A DNA stretch of 64,000 nucleotides from CAYRXM01 sp964449465 (lineage in GTDB: Bacteria > Chloroflexota > Anaerolineae > JAFGEY01), in contig CAYVBK010000022.1 of NCBI GenBank assembly GCA_964449465.1, positions 1 through 64,000 of the forward strand. Direction: 5' to 3'. The translations under genes and the position numbers were made by a program. Positions 33,828 through 41,460 of this stretch are shown here, piece after piece. The notes beneath the pieces are model-generated. The model worked only from the letters and a program-made list of their open reading frames with translations. It ran no database searches and was not told the DNA's origin. The first letter of the stretch is position 1, and each line of letters begins with the position of its first letter.

Positions 33828-35351
33828 ATGAGCCTTTTGGGCATTGATGTCGGCACCACCGGTTGCAAGGCTGTGGTATTTTCTTTGGATGGGCAGGCTC
33901 TGGCGTCGGCCTATCGCGAGTACAATCTGCGGCGCCCCCAACCGGGCTGGGCCGAGTTGGACGCCAATGAGGTGTGGGACAAAATCAAGGACAGCATCCG
34001 TCAGGCGGTGGCTCTGGCAGCCGCCGACCCGGTGCGGGCGTTGGCGGTCTCTTCGATGGGCGAGGCGGTGGTGCCGGTCAGCGCCGACCGCCGCATCTTG
34101 GGGCCGTCCATCAACCCCAATTTCGACCTGCGCGGCCGAGAATATTTGCCGTCGTTGGGCTGCACGTTGGACAATGAGCGGCTGTATCGCATCAACGGCA
34201 ACACGCTGGGCAATCCCTACACCTTGACGCGGCTCAAGTGGATACGTGAACACCAACCCGACCTGTATCATCAGACGTTCAAATTTTTGTTCTGGAGCAG
34301 CCTGGTGTCTTTGATGTTGGGCGGTGAGCCGGGCGGCTCGCCGCCCACCGATTATTCGCTGGCTAACCGCACCCTTTTGTTCGATCTGGACCGCGCCGAC
34401 TGGTCGGATGAGCTGCTGGCCTGGGCCGACCTGGAACGTGATAAATTGCCGGCGACGGTCCCTTCTGGCACGGCCATTGGGCGCATTGCGCCAGCAGCCG
34501 CCGCCGACCTGGGACTGCTGCCCGATGTGCTGCTGGTGTCGGGCGCGCACGATCAATGTGCCAATGCGCTGGGCTGCGGTGTGATCAAACCCGGTCAGGC
34601 TATGTTGGGCATGGGCACATTCTTTTGCATTGCTCCAGCTTTTGCGCAGCGGCCCGCTCCAGCGCTGATGATCGAGCGCGGATTGAACACCGAACATCAC
34701 GCGGTGCCGGGCCTCTATCTCTGTTTCATCTATAACCAGGGCGGTGTGCTGCTCAAGTGGTTTCGCGACACGTTTGCCGTCGTCGAACACCGGCAGGTGC
34801 AGGCGCAAGGGCGCGATATTTATGCCGATTTGCTGGCCGAAATGCCCGCCGATCAAAGCAGCGTGCTGGCTCTGCCGCACTGGGCGCCCACCGGCCCGCC
34901 GCACTTTATCGCCGATTCTGCCGGCGTGCTGTTGGGGTTGCGCCTGGAAACAGCGCGTGGCGATATTTTGAAAGGGTTGCTGGAGGGCGCGGCCTTTTAT
35001 CTGCGCGGCTGCATCGGCGAATTGCCACCCACCGGCATCCAAATTGCCGATTTTCGCGTGGTCGGCGGCGGCAGCAAATCGGATGTGTGGGTACAGCTCA
35101 ACGCCGATGTGTTTGGCATTCCCTGTCTGCGCCCTCGCGTGACCGAGGCCGGGGCATTGGGCGCGGCGATCATGGCCGGCGTGGGCAGCGGCGTTTTTGA
35201 CTCGTATCAACAAGGCGTCGAAGCGATGGTGCGACCAGAGCGCGAGTTTGCGCCCGACCCGGCCCGTCAGGCGCGATACGCCGCACGTTTTGAGCAATAC
35301 CAGGCCTTGTGGCCGCTGTTGCAGGGCTATGAGGGCCTGCGCCCAAGATGA
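33828..35351 (+). CDS. FGGY-family carbohydrate kinase
   Basis: About 507 residues from the ATG at 33828 with AAAGGAG upstream; earlier in-frame codons lie inside repeat B. The N-terminal GIDVGTTGCKAVVFSLDGQ is the phosphate-1 loop. The catalytic Asp lies in GAHDQCANALGCGVI, and VVGGGSKSDVWVQLNADVFG with EAGALGAAIMAGVG forms the adenosine-binding half. It phosphorylates a ketose or polyol with ATP. Closest resemblance is to xylulokinase-type members, but the sugar is uncertain. It follows the isomerase/aldolase pair after a repeat. Confidence 0.93.
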   Translation: MSLLGIDVGTTGCKAVVFSLDGQALASAYREYNLRRPQPGWAELDANEVWDKIKDSIRQAVALAAADPVRALAVSSMGEAVVPVSADRRILGPSINPNFDLRGREYLPSLGCTLDNERLYRINGNTLGNPYTLTRLKWIREHQPDLYHQTFKFLFWSSLVSLMLGGEPGGSPPTDYSLANRTLLFDLDRADWSDELLAWADLERDKLPATVPSGTAIGRIAPAAAADLGLLPDVLLVSGAHDQCANALGCGVIKPGQAMLGMGTFFCIAPAFAQRPAPALMIERGLNTEHHAVPGLYLCFIYNQGGVLLKWFRDTFAVVEHRQVQAQGRDIYADLLAEMPADQSSVLALPHWAPTGPPHFIADSAGVLLGLRLETARGDILKGLLEGAAFYLRGCIGELPPTGIQIADFRVVGGGSKSDVWVQLNADVFGIPCLRPRVTEAGALGAAIMAGVGSGVFDSYQQGVEAMVRPEREFAPDPARQARYAARFEQYQALWPLLQGYEGLRPR

Positions 35352-35369
35352 GCAGCGAATGACAAAAAT

Positions 35370-35398
35370 TTGAATCAAGATTCATTTCAGGCTATAAT
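35370..35398 (+). promoter_or_regulatory. Promoter of the GH20 gene
   Basis: TTGAAT at 35370-35375 and a perfect TATAAT at 35393-35398 are separated by 17 bp. The transcript would include repeat C as part of its 5' leader. Confidence 0.7.
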
Positions 35399-35413
35399 CA
35401 GCACAGGCTCAAG

Positions 35414-35544
35414 GAGCGTGCTGAAAAACTCCCTCACCACCAAGATACAAAGGACACAAAGTATTTCTAAAAACTCAAAAGCATCGTAAACCTTGGTGTT
35501 CTCGGTGTCCTTTGTGGTAGAAATAGACTTTTTCAGCGGACTCT
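35414..35544 (+). repeat. MITE-like intergenic repeat, copy C
   Basis: The element begins GAGCGTGCTGAAAAAC and ends TTTTTCAGCGGACTCT, with internal CACCACCAAGATACAAAGG and CCTTTGTGGT. AAGG occurs at both borders, a possible target duplication. It lies between the kinase and GH20 genes, downstream of the GH20 promoter. Confidence 0.88.
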
Positions 35545-35576
35545 AAGGGGGGTTCTATTCCAAGAAAGGAACAAAT

Positions 35577-37511
35577 ATGCCTGATTCGAAAATTTTGCTT
35601 GTCCCCATGCCCCGATACCTGGAAAGGCGCGATGGGTTTTTCTGTTTTGCTCCACACAGCCAGATCGTGATCGATGCGGCCGATGCGGCCGTGCTGAGGA
35701 CGGCGCAGCGATTGCAGCAGGCCTTGTTGGCCGATGCGGCGACGCCGACGCAGATCGTGGTCCAAGAGCGCGGCAATCCCGGCGACGTGGCGGTGGTTTT
35801 GAGCGTTTCTTCTCAGGTGAGCAAGCCGCAAGGCTATGTGCTGAACGTCGGCCCCGCGCGGATCATTCTCAGCGGCCATGATGCTGCTGGCGTTTTTTAT
35901 GGTGTTTGCACGCTGAATCAACTGATCCGGCAGTTTGGCGGGGCCATTCCCTGTCTGACCATCCGCGATGACCCTGACTTTGCCGTGCGTGGCCTGATGT
36001 TGGATGTGAGCCGCTCCCGCGTGCCAACCCTCAAGATGTTGATGGAACTGGTGGATCGGCTGGCCGGCCTCAAGATCAATCATCTTGAATTGTACATGGA
36101 ACATACTTTTGCCTACCGCGAGCATCAAGAAGTGTGGCAAGACGCTTCGCCGCTCACCGGACAAGATATTCTCGAACTGGATGCTTTTTGTCGCGAACGG
36201 TTCATTGACCTGGTGCCCAACCAAAATTCGCTGGGGCACCTGGTACCGTGGCTGACCCGGCCGCGTTACATTGAACTGGCCGAGGCGCCGGATGGCTTTG
36301 AGTGGTTTTGGGGCGGGCGCAGCAGCGGGCCGTTTTCGCTCAACCCCACCGACCCGCGCAGCCTGGACCTGCTGCGCAGCATGTATGACGACCTGTTGCC
36401 GCATTTTAGCAGCCGCTTTTTCAATGTGGGTTGCGATGAGAGTCACGATGTGGGGCAGGGGCGCAGCCGCGAAATCTGCGCCGAAAGGGGCGTCCATCGC
36501 GTCTATCTCGACTTTTTGCTGCAAATCTATCAACTGGTCAAGCAGCGCGGCCGCACTATGATGTTCTGGGGCGATATTATCATCCATCAACCTGAACTGA
36601 TCGCCGAGCTGCCCTCTGACTGCGTTGCTCTGGAGTGGGGTTACGAGGCCGATCATCCCTTTGACAGCCACGGTGCCCATTTTGCCCGCGCCGGCATCCC
36701 TTTTTACGTCTGCCCTGGCACCTCGAGCTGGAACAGCCTGGCCGGCCGCACCGACAATGCCATGGGCAATCTGCGCAGTGCTGCCGAGAACGGCCTCAAG
36801 CACGGCGCAGTGGGCTATCTCAATACCGATTGGGGCGATCACGGACACTGGCAACATCTGCCCACTTCGTATCTGGGCTACACCTATGGCGCCGCCGTGT
36901 CGTGGTGTCTGCAAGCCAATGCCGAGATCGATCTGCCGGCCGTGCTGGGCCTTCAGGTCTTTCAAGACCCCAGCGGCGATATGGGGCGAGTCGCCTTTGA
37001 TCTGGGCAACGTGTACAAGGTCTATGAGCGGCTGACCGGTCAGCACATCCACAATGCCAGCTTTTTGGTCAGTCTGCTGTACATGCCGGTAGAGCAACTG
37101 TCCGGTCAGCGGTTCGATTTTGGCACCGTTTCACCCCAACTGTTTCAAGAAGCGCGCTATGCCATTGATGCCGCCATGTCGTTGATGGCGCAGGCGCGAC
37201 CGCAGGGCACAGATGCCACTTTGGTGCGCCGCGAGTTTGCCAACGCCGCCCATCTTTTGCGACATGCCTGCGATCTGGGCGAGTTCAAGGCAGCTCTGGC
37301 CCAAGGCCTCAAGGCCAAACCCGATTTAATGTCTCAGGCCGACGCCTTGGCCCAAGACCTGCGTGCCTGGCTGGCCGAATACAGCGAACTGTGGCTGGCT
37401 CGCAACCGCATGGGCGGGTTGCGGCAGGGCAGCGTGACTCATTTTCAAGGGATGGTTGACGCTTATCAGCGCATCGCCGGCGGGGCCTTGCCGACGGCGC
37501 CGGATGCTTGA
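35577..37511 (+). CDS. Beta-N-acetylhexosaminidase family (GH20) protein
   Basis: 644 residues. Residues 20-130 form the usual GH20 N-terminal alpha/beta domain, ending AAGVFYGVCTLNQLIRQ. The barrel follows: DDPDFAVRGLMLDVSRSRVP, then LKINHLELYMEHTFAY, QNSLGHL, and the catalytic Asp-Glu pair in FNVGCDESHDVG. It should remove terminal GlcNAc or GalNAc by a substrate-assisted mechanism. No signal peptide is seen, so it probably acts on imported oligosaccharides. The C-terminal 200 residues are helical. AAAGGAAC precedes the ATG. Confidence 0.9.
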   Translation: MPDSKILLVPMPRYLERRDGFFCFAPHSQIVIDAADAAVLRTAQRLQQALLADAATPTQIVVQERGNPGDVAVVLSVSSQVSKPQGYVLNVGPARIILSGHDAAGVFYGVCTLNQLIRQFGGAIPCLTIRDDPDFAVRGLMLDVSRSRVPTLKMLMELVDRLAGLKINHLELYMEHTFAYREHQEVWQDASPLTGQDILELDAFCRERFIDLVPNQNSLGHLVPWLTRPRYIELAEAPDGFEWFWGGRSSGPFSLNPTDPRSLDLLRSMYDDLLPHFSSRFFNVGCDESHDVGQGRSREICAERGVHRVYLDFLLQIYQLVKQRGRTMMFWGDIIIHQPELIAELPSDCVALEWGYEADHPFDSHGAHFARAGIPFYVCPGTSSWNSLAGRTDNAMGNLRSAAENGLKHGAVGYLNTDWGDHGHWQHLPTSYLGYTYGAAVSWCLQANAEIDLPAVLGLQVFQDPSGDMGRVAFDLGNVYKVYERLTGQHIHNASFLVSLLYMPVEQLSGQRFDFGTVSPQLFQEARYAIDAAMSLMAQARPQGTDATLVRREFANAAHLLRHACDLGEFKAALAQGLKAKPDLMSQADALAQDLRAWLAEYSELWLARNRMGGLRQGSVTHFQGMVDAYQRIAGGALPTAPDA

Positions 37512-37536
37512 CGGTTTATCAGAGTTGTGTTATACT
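37508..37536 (+). promoter_or_regulatory. Promoter of the hypothetical gene at 37630
   Basis: TTGACG at 37508-37513 overlaps the GH20 stop codon. TATACT lies at 37531-37536 after a 17-bp spacer. Confidence 0.65.
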
Positions 37537-37629
37537 TGTTTTAAGAACTTTACAAATCAAAATATAATAACATAATGTATCAATACTCGGCATGAGCCAA
37601 TTTGTTTTCACACAGAAGGGAGGATGTCA

Positions 37630-38394
37630 ATGGAGACTCATCTGTATCTGTCGGTGATGCCGGAAGCACTGATCGCTTCCCAGTTGGACCCCGATGCGTT
37701 TGGGGTGTATTACGCGGTGGGTGACAAGAAAAAGTCGTATAGCCAGGCCATGTTCTTTGAGATGGACCCCGATTTTCGTCATCCCTATTTCGACATTGAG
37801 GCAGGTTACAAGCGGTTGGTGCCTCACGAAGACGGCAGTCCCAAAAGCTCGGTGTACATTTCCATCTATCGTGTCCTGGAGCATGTGCCGCTGAGCGCGG
37901 TGCGCAAGCTCTATGTGACCACGCAAAATGGGCGCACGCTGGGGTTGGATGCCGCCGATTCGCTGCCGCGTTTTGAAGACAAGTTCCATCTATACCAGGA
38001 GATCGCCCCGGTCTACCCGCGCGCGGTCAGCACGCTGGCACCGCAAGAGTTTTTTGATTTTTTGAGCGATCCGGCCAAATCCCTGGTGACCGTGCCGGCG
38101 CTGTGCTTTATCGAACTGACCCTGGGCGGGTTGGCCCAGGACCCCGAGTTTGGCTCTTCACAAGGGCTGCCTTATTCCAACATTGATCACTATCGTGAGT
38201 GTTTGATGGAACTGGCTACCAAGCCGATTCGCGTCAAAATTGTAGATCGTATTCACACCACTAGTTTTCTGTTCCGCACGGTCAAGAGCGGGTACTATTT
38301 GGGCAATCAGGGCAGTTTGTTGTATTTCCCAATGCCATCAGAAGACGAGCTACGCACCAAATACCACACCTGGTGGCGCGCCGCGCAAATGTAA
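37630..38394 (+). CDS. Conserved hypothetical protein
   Basis: About 254 residues. The ATG at 37630 has AAGGGAGG at a proper distance; the ATG at 37624 is directly next to it. The sequence is soluble alpha/beta without signal or membrane segments. I do not recognise the family; no catalytic motif stands out. It has its own promoter and is followed after 66 bp by the DegS-like kinase gene, perhaps on the same transcript. Confidence 0.7.
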   Translation: METHLYLSVMPEALIASQLDPDAFGVYYAVGDKKKSYSQAMFFEMDPDFRHPYFDIEAGYKRLVPHEDGSPKSSVYISIYRVLEHVPLSAVRKLYVTTQNGRTLGLDAADSLPRFEDKFHLYQEIAPVYPRAVSTLAPQEFFDFLSDPAKSLVTVPALCFIELTLGGLAQDPEFGSSQGLPYSNIDHYRECLMELATKPIRVKIVDRIHTTSFLFRTVKSGYYLGNQGSLLYFPMPSEDELRTKYHTWWRAAQM

Positions 38395-38460
38395 GGCCAT
38401 CCAGTTCAGGTTGAGCGGCTTGGGCCTGCCGGCCGGATTTGTCTGCAAGGAGAGGCGTCT

Positions 38461-39516
38461 GTGTCAGAAGAAACCATCAGTCAGGTTCAACAATTCCTCA
38501 AAGAGTGTCGTCAAGAGAGCGAGCAAATTCAGCGCGAGCTCAAGGAAATCGAGATGCTGATCAAACAGACCAGCACCGAAGTGGACAAGATGACGCAGCA
38601 GAATGCCGAGATCACCAACCGGCTGCGTCAGATCGAAAATAGCATTGACACGGCGCCACGCGGCGACATTCAAAACATCTATACGGCAGCTCAAAAGGCA
38701 CAGGGCCGCTTGTTTATGATGCGCGGGCAACTCGAAAAGCTGCAAGACAAGCGCGATAGCCTAAAGCGACACAACGAGTTGCTTCTTCGGGTGATTGACT
38801 TTTTGGGGCAGGTTGAACCGGACACGTCCCAAAAGAGTCAGTCTGTCGGCTTTACGCCGGCCCAGTCTATGGTCATTCGCATCATCGAGGCCCAAGAGAG
38901 CGAAAAAGAAAACCTATCCAGGCGCATGCACGATGGTCCGGCTCAATCGCTGACCAACCTGATCTTGCAGGCTGAAATCTGTCAGCGGTTGTTCAAAAAA
39001 GATCCGTCCAAGGCGATGGAAGAATTGGATCGCCTCAAAGTGGCTGTGAACGAAACATTTCAAAAGACACGCTCTTTTATCGCCGACTTGCGTCCGATGA
39101 TGTTGGACGATCTGGGGCTGATGCCGACGCTCAAGCGATACGTCTCGACCTGGACCGACAAGACCAATATCCCGGCCGAGTTTCACTTTAGTGGCAAAGA
39201 ACATCGAATGGCTTCGTATAATGAAGTCACCATGTTCCGGGCGGTGCAGGAATTTATGAACAATGCCGCCGCCCATGCTCGTCCTTCGCGCGTGACTGTT
39301 TCGCTCAAGATGGATGGGGACGCTGTGGAAGCGGTGGTTGAGGATGACGGCGTGGGCTTTGACGTAGACCGCGCTTTGGCGCAGGCCGAGGCGCAAAAGA
39401 CCATCGGCCTGACTACGATGATGGAGCGGGTGCAAATGTTGGGCGGCACGCTGCGCATCGAAAGCACATTAGGGCGCGGCACGCGCGCCATCTTGCGCAT
39501 CCCCGAAAGTCGCTAA
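38461..39516 (+). CDS. DegS/NarL-type cytoplasmic sensor histidine kinase
   Basis: 351 residues from a GTG at 38461 with AAGGAGAGG upstream. Residues 1-110 are a long coiled coil, as in DegS. The HisKA_3 dimerisation domain has the phospho-acceptor motif RRMHDGPAQSLTNL (His157). The HATPase_c domain follows, with N-box QEFMNNAAAHA and G-box DDGVGFD, and TIGLTTMMERVQMLGGTL. No membrane segment is present. A NarL-type response regulator would be its partner; none is adjacent. A terminator follows. Confidence 0.93.
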   Translation: MSEETISQVQQFLKECRQESEQIQRELKEIEMLIKQTSTEVDKMTQQNAEITNRLRQIENSIDTAPRGDIQNIYTAAQKAQGRLFMMRGQLEKLQDKRDSLKRHNELLLRVIDFLGQVEPDTSQKSQSVGFTPAQSMVIRIIEAQESEKENLSRRMHDGPAQSLTNLILQAEICQRLFKKDPSKAMEELDRLKVAVNETFQKTRSFIADLRPMMLDDLGLMPTLKRYVSTWTDKTNIPAEFHFSGKEHRMASYNEVTMFRAVQEFMNNAAAHARPSRVTVSLKMDGDAVEAVVEDDGVGFDVDRALAQAEAQKTIGLTTMMERVQMLGGTLRIESTLGRGTRAILRIPESR

Positions 39517-39525
39517 ATATCAAAA

Positions 39526-39568
39526 AAAATCGGGTTTGGGCAGTTGTTTGCTCAAACCTGATTTTTTT
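39526..39568 (+). terminator. Rho-independent terminator after the DegS-type kinase
   Basis: AAATCGGGTTTG pairs with CAAACCTGATTT and is followed by a T-run. The A-run before the stem could make it work in both directions. Confidence 0.85.
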
Positions 39569-39581
39569 ATTGGGAGGCAAT

Positions 39582-40772
39582 ATGAAAATCACCGATCTCA
39601 AATGCACCATCTTGGGGCAAAACCCGGTGGTGCGCCTGGTCACAGACGAAGGCCTTTGCGGTTATGGCGAGGCCGAGTCGGCCAAGCCCTACCTCAAGCC
39701 ACATGTGCTGTTTTACAAGCAATACCTGATTGGAGAAGACCCTACCCAGGTCGAGCGGGTGATGCTCAAGATTCGGCGCATGGGCAGTTTCAAGCCCTGG
39801 GGCAGCGCGGTCAGCGCCATCGAAATGGCCTTGTGGGACCTGGCCGGCAAGGCCGCCGGGCTGCCGGTATACAAATTGTTGGGTGGCAAGGTGCGTGACG
39901 CCGTACGTGTGTATAACGGTGGGGTGCGCTTTCCGATGAACGGCTTTGAGCCGGAGGATTATGCCGCCAACATGGCCTTGATGAAGGCGGCCCCTGAAGG
40001 ATTCAGCATCATCAAGCAGCCCATCGGCTTTCACAGCCCTATGCCGGCGCGCATCCCTCATTTTTTCTATGGTGAATTGCAGCCGGGCGCCCCGCACAGC
40101 AATCGCGGTCTGCTCACCGAACGCGGCCTCAAGCACGTGATCGCCTGTGTCGAGGCGATGAAGGCCGTGTTGGGCGATGAGGTCGGCCTGGCCCTGGACT
40201 GTGGACCGGGCTGGATGCCCACCGACGTGATTCGCCTGGCCCGCGCCCTGGAGCCGTTGAACATTATGTGGCTCGAAGACACGGTGAACGGCGATTACAA
40301 CCCCTATGTGTTGGCCGATGTGTATCGCGACATTACCACCAGTACCTCGACGCCCATCCACACCGGCGAGCAGATCTATTTGCGGCAAAATTTCAAAGAA
40401 CTGATCGAGCGGCAGGCGGTCAACATCATCGGCCCCGACCCGGCCGACATTGGCGGCATTGCTGAGCTCAAGTGGGTGGCCGAGTATGCCGACCTGCACG
40501 GTATCTTGATGGCCCCGCACGGTGTTTTCGATGGGCTGATCGGCCTGGCAGCACTGGTGCAGGTGTGCGCAGCCATGCCGGCCAACTATATCGCTTTCGA
40601 GTATCCGTTGGGCAAACCCGAATGGTGGTATGATATTGTCAAAGGGCTGCCGCAGCCCATTGTCAGGGACAGCATGATCGAGGTGTGGGATCGGCCAGGC
40701 CTGGGCGTGGAACTCGATCCCGACGCGGCCAGCCGCTATTTGCCCGCCGGCGATGAGGACTTTTTTGACTAG
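39582..40772 (+). CDS. Mandelate racemase/muconate-lactonizing enzyme (enolase superfamily) protein
   Basis: 396 residues from the ATG at 39582 with GGGAGG upstream. The N-terminal cap includes GLCGYGEAESAKPYLKPH. The barrel carries the metal ligands in LALDCGPGW, MWLEDTV and HTGEQIY, with a catalytic His in APHGVFDG. The superfamily abstracts a proton next to a carboxylate, typically in sugar-acid dehydration. The nearby sugar isomerase, kinase and aldolase support a role in sugar-acid catabolism. The exact substrate is unknown. Repeat D starts right after its stop codon. Confidence 0.88.
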   Translation: MKITDLKCTILGQNPVVRLVTDEGLCGYGEAESAKPYLKPHVLFYKQYLIGEDPTQVERVMLKIRRMGSFKPWGSAVSAIEMALWDLAGKAAGLPVYKLLGGKVRDAVRVYNGGVRFPMNGFEPEDYAANMALMKAAPEGFSIIKQPIGFHSPMPARIPHFFYGELQPGAPHSNRGLLTERGLKHVIACVEAMKAVLGDEVGLALDCGPGWMPTDVIRLARALEPLNIMWLEDTVNGDYNPYVLADVYRDITTSTSTPIHTGEQIYLRQNFKELIERQAVNIIGPDPADIGGIAELKWVAEYADLHGILMAPHGVFDGLIGLAALVQVCAAMPANYIAFEYPLGKPEWWYDIVKGLPQPIVRDSMIEVWDRPGLGVELDPDAASRYLPAGDEDFFD

Positions 40773-40902
40773 AAGGCCGCTGAAAAAGTCTGTTTTTACC
40801 ACAAAGGATACTGAGAACACAGAGGTTTGCAATACTTGAGCGTTTTTAGAAATGCCTTGTGTCCTTTGTGTCTTGGTGGTGAGAGGGTTTTTCAGCACGC
40901 TC
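40773..40902 (-). repeat. MITE-like intergenic repeat, copy D (inverted)
   Basis: On the minus strand it begins GAGCGTGCTGAAAAACCC and ends TTTTTCAGCGGCCTT, about 130 bp. It is oriented opposite to copies B and C. It begins one base after the stop codon of the enolase-superfamily gene and ends about 30 bp before the selenoprotein gene. The flanks are CCAG and CTAG. Confidence 0.88.
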
Positions 40903-40931
40903 CTGGGATTTTTTGGGACAAGGAGGCTATG

Positions 40932-41405
40932 ATGGCACGGGTTGCCTTGAATGTTGCCGCTCCCGATTTTGCATTGGCCGACTTGCGAGGGCGGTTGGTG
41001 CAGTTATCCGATTATCGCGGCCAAAAGCACGTGGTTCTGGTTTTTAACCGCGGCCTGATTTGACCCTTCTGCCGCCGGCACATGGCGCAGTTGCGCCGGG
41101 AATATGATCAGTTTACCGGGCGAGGGGCCGAGATTGTGGTGGTGGGGCCAGATGACGCCGCTGCGATGGCCGCGTACTGGCAGGAAGAAGAGCTGCCTTT
41201 TGTCGGCCTACCCGATCCGGCTCACACGGTGTTGAAACTGTACGGCCAGGAGGTCAACCTGTTCAAGCTGGGGCGCATGCCGGCGCAGGCCATCATTGAC
41301 AGGGCCGGCATGGTGCGCTATGTCCATTACGGCCATTCGATGAGTGACATCCCTGCCAATGCCGAGTTGTTGATTTTGCTGGATGGGTTGAATTTATCTA
41401 TATAA
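40932..41405 (+). CDS. Peroxiredoxin-like (AhpC/TSA) selenoprotein, Sec at codon 44
   Basis: A continuous frame of 157 codons is interrupted only by one TGA (41061-41063), read as selenocysteine. Upstream are NVAAPDFALADLRGRLVQLSDYRG and VVLVFNRGLI; downstream PFCRRHMAQLRREYDQF, GAEIVVVGPDD and LGRMPAQAIIDRAG. Both parts belong to one AhpC/TSA redoxin. TGA stands exactly where a CPFC or CPYC active site has its first Cys, giving UxxC with Cys47. A G-containing-loop hairpin lies 25 bases further on. The ATG at 40932 is 5 bases after AGGAGG. If Sec is not inserted, the gene would be a pseudogene, but conservation after TGA argues against this. Confidence 0.8.
41084..41097 (+). promoter_or_regulatory. 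Putative bacterial SECIS hairpin
   Basis: GGCGC (41084-41088) and GCGCC (41093-41097) form a perfect stem with the loop AGTT. The loop starts 25 bases after the TGA and has G at its second position, as bacterial SECIS loops need. A competing stem CCGGC/GCCGG (41075-41079 with 41095-41099) surrounds it. Confidence 0.65.
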
Positions 41406-41449
41406 AAAAAGACACCTGGCGGGTTGATCCAACCCGCCAGGTGTCTTTG
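41404..41449. terminator. Bidirectional terminator between selenoprotein gene and leuS
   Basis: AAAGACACCTGGCGGGTTG and AACCCGCCAGGTGTCTTT form a very long stem of about 18 bp. A-runs lie on one side and T's on the other, so it can end transcripts from both convergent genes. Confidence 0.9.
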
Positions 41450-41460
41450 ATCTTTGTATG

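Noticed and set aside
40827..41063. Two separate short genes, or a pseudogene, in the peroxiredoxin region
   Set aside because: One frame continues over the TGA with family motifs on both sides, so a Sec codon is the simpler reading.
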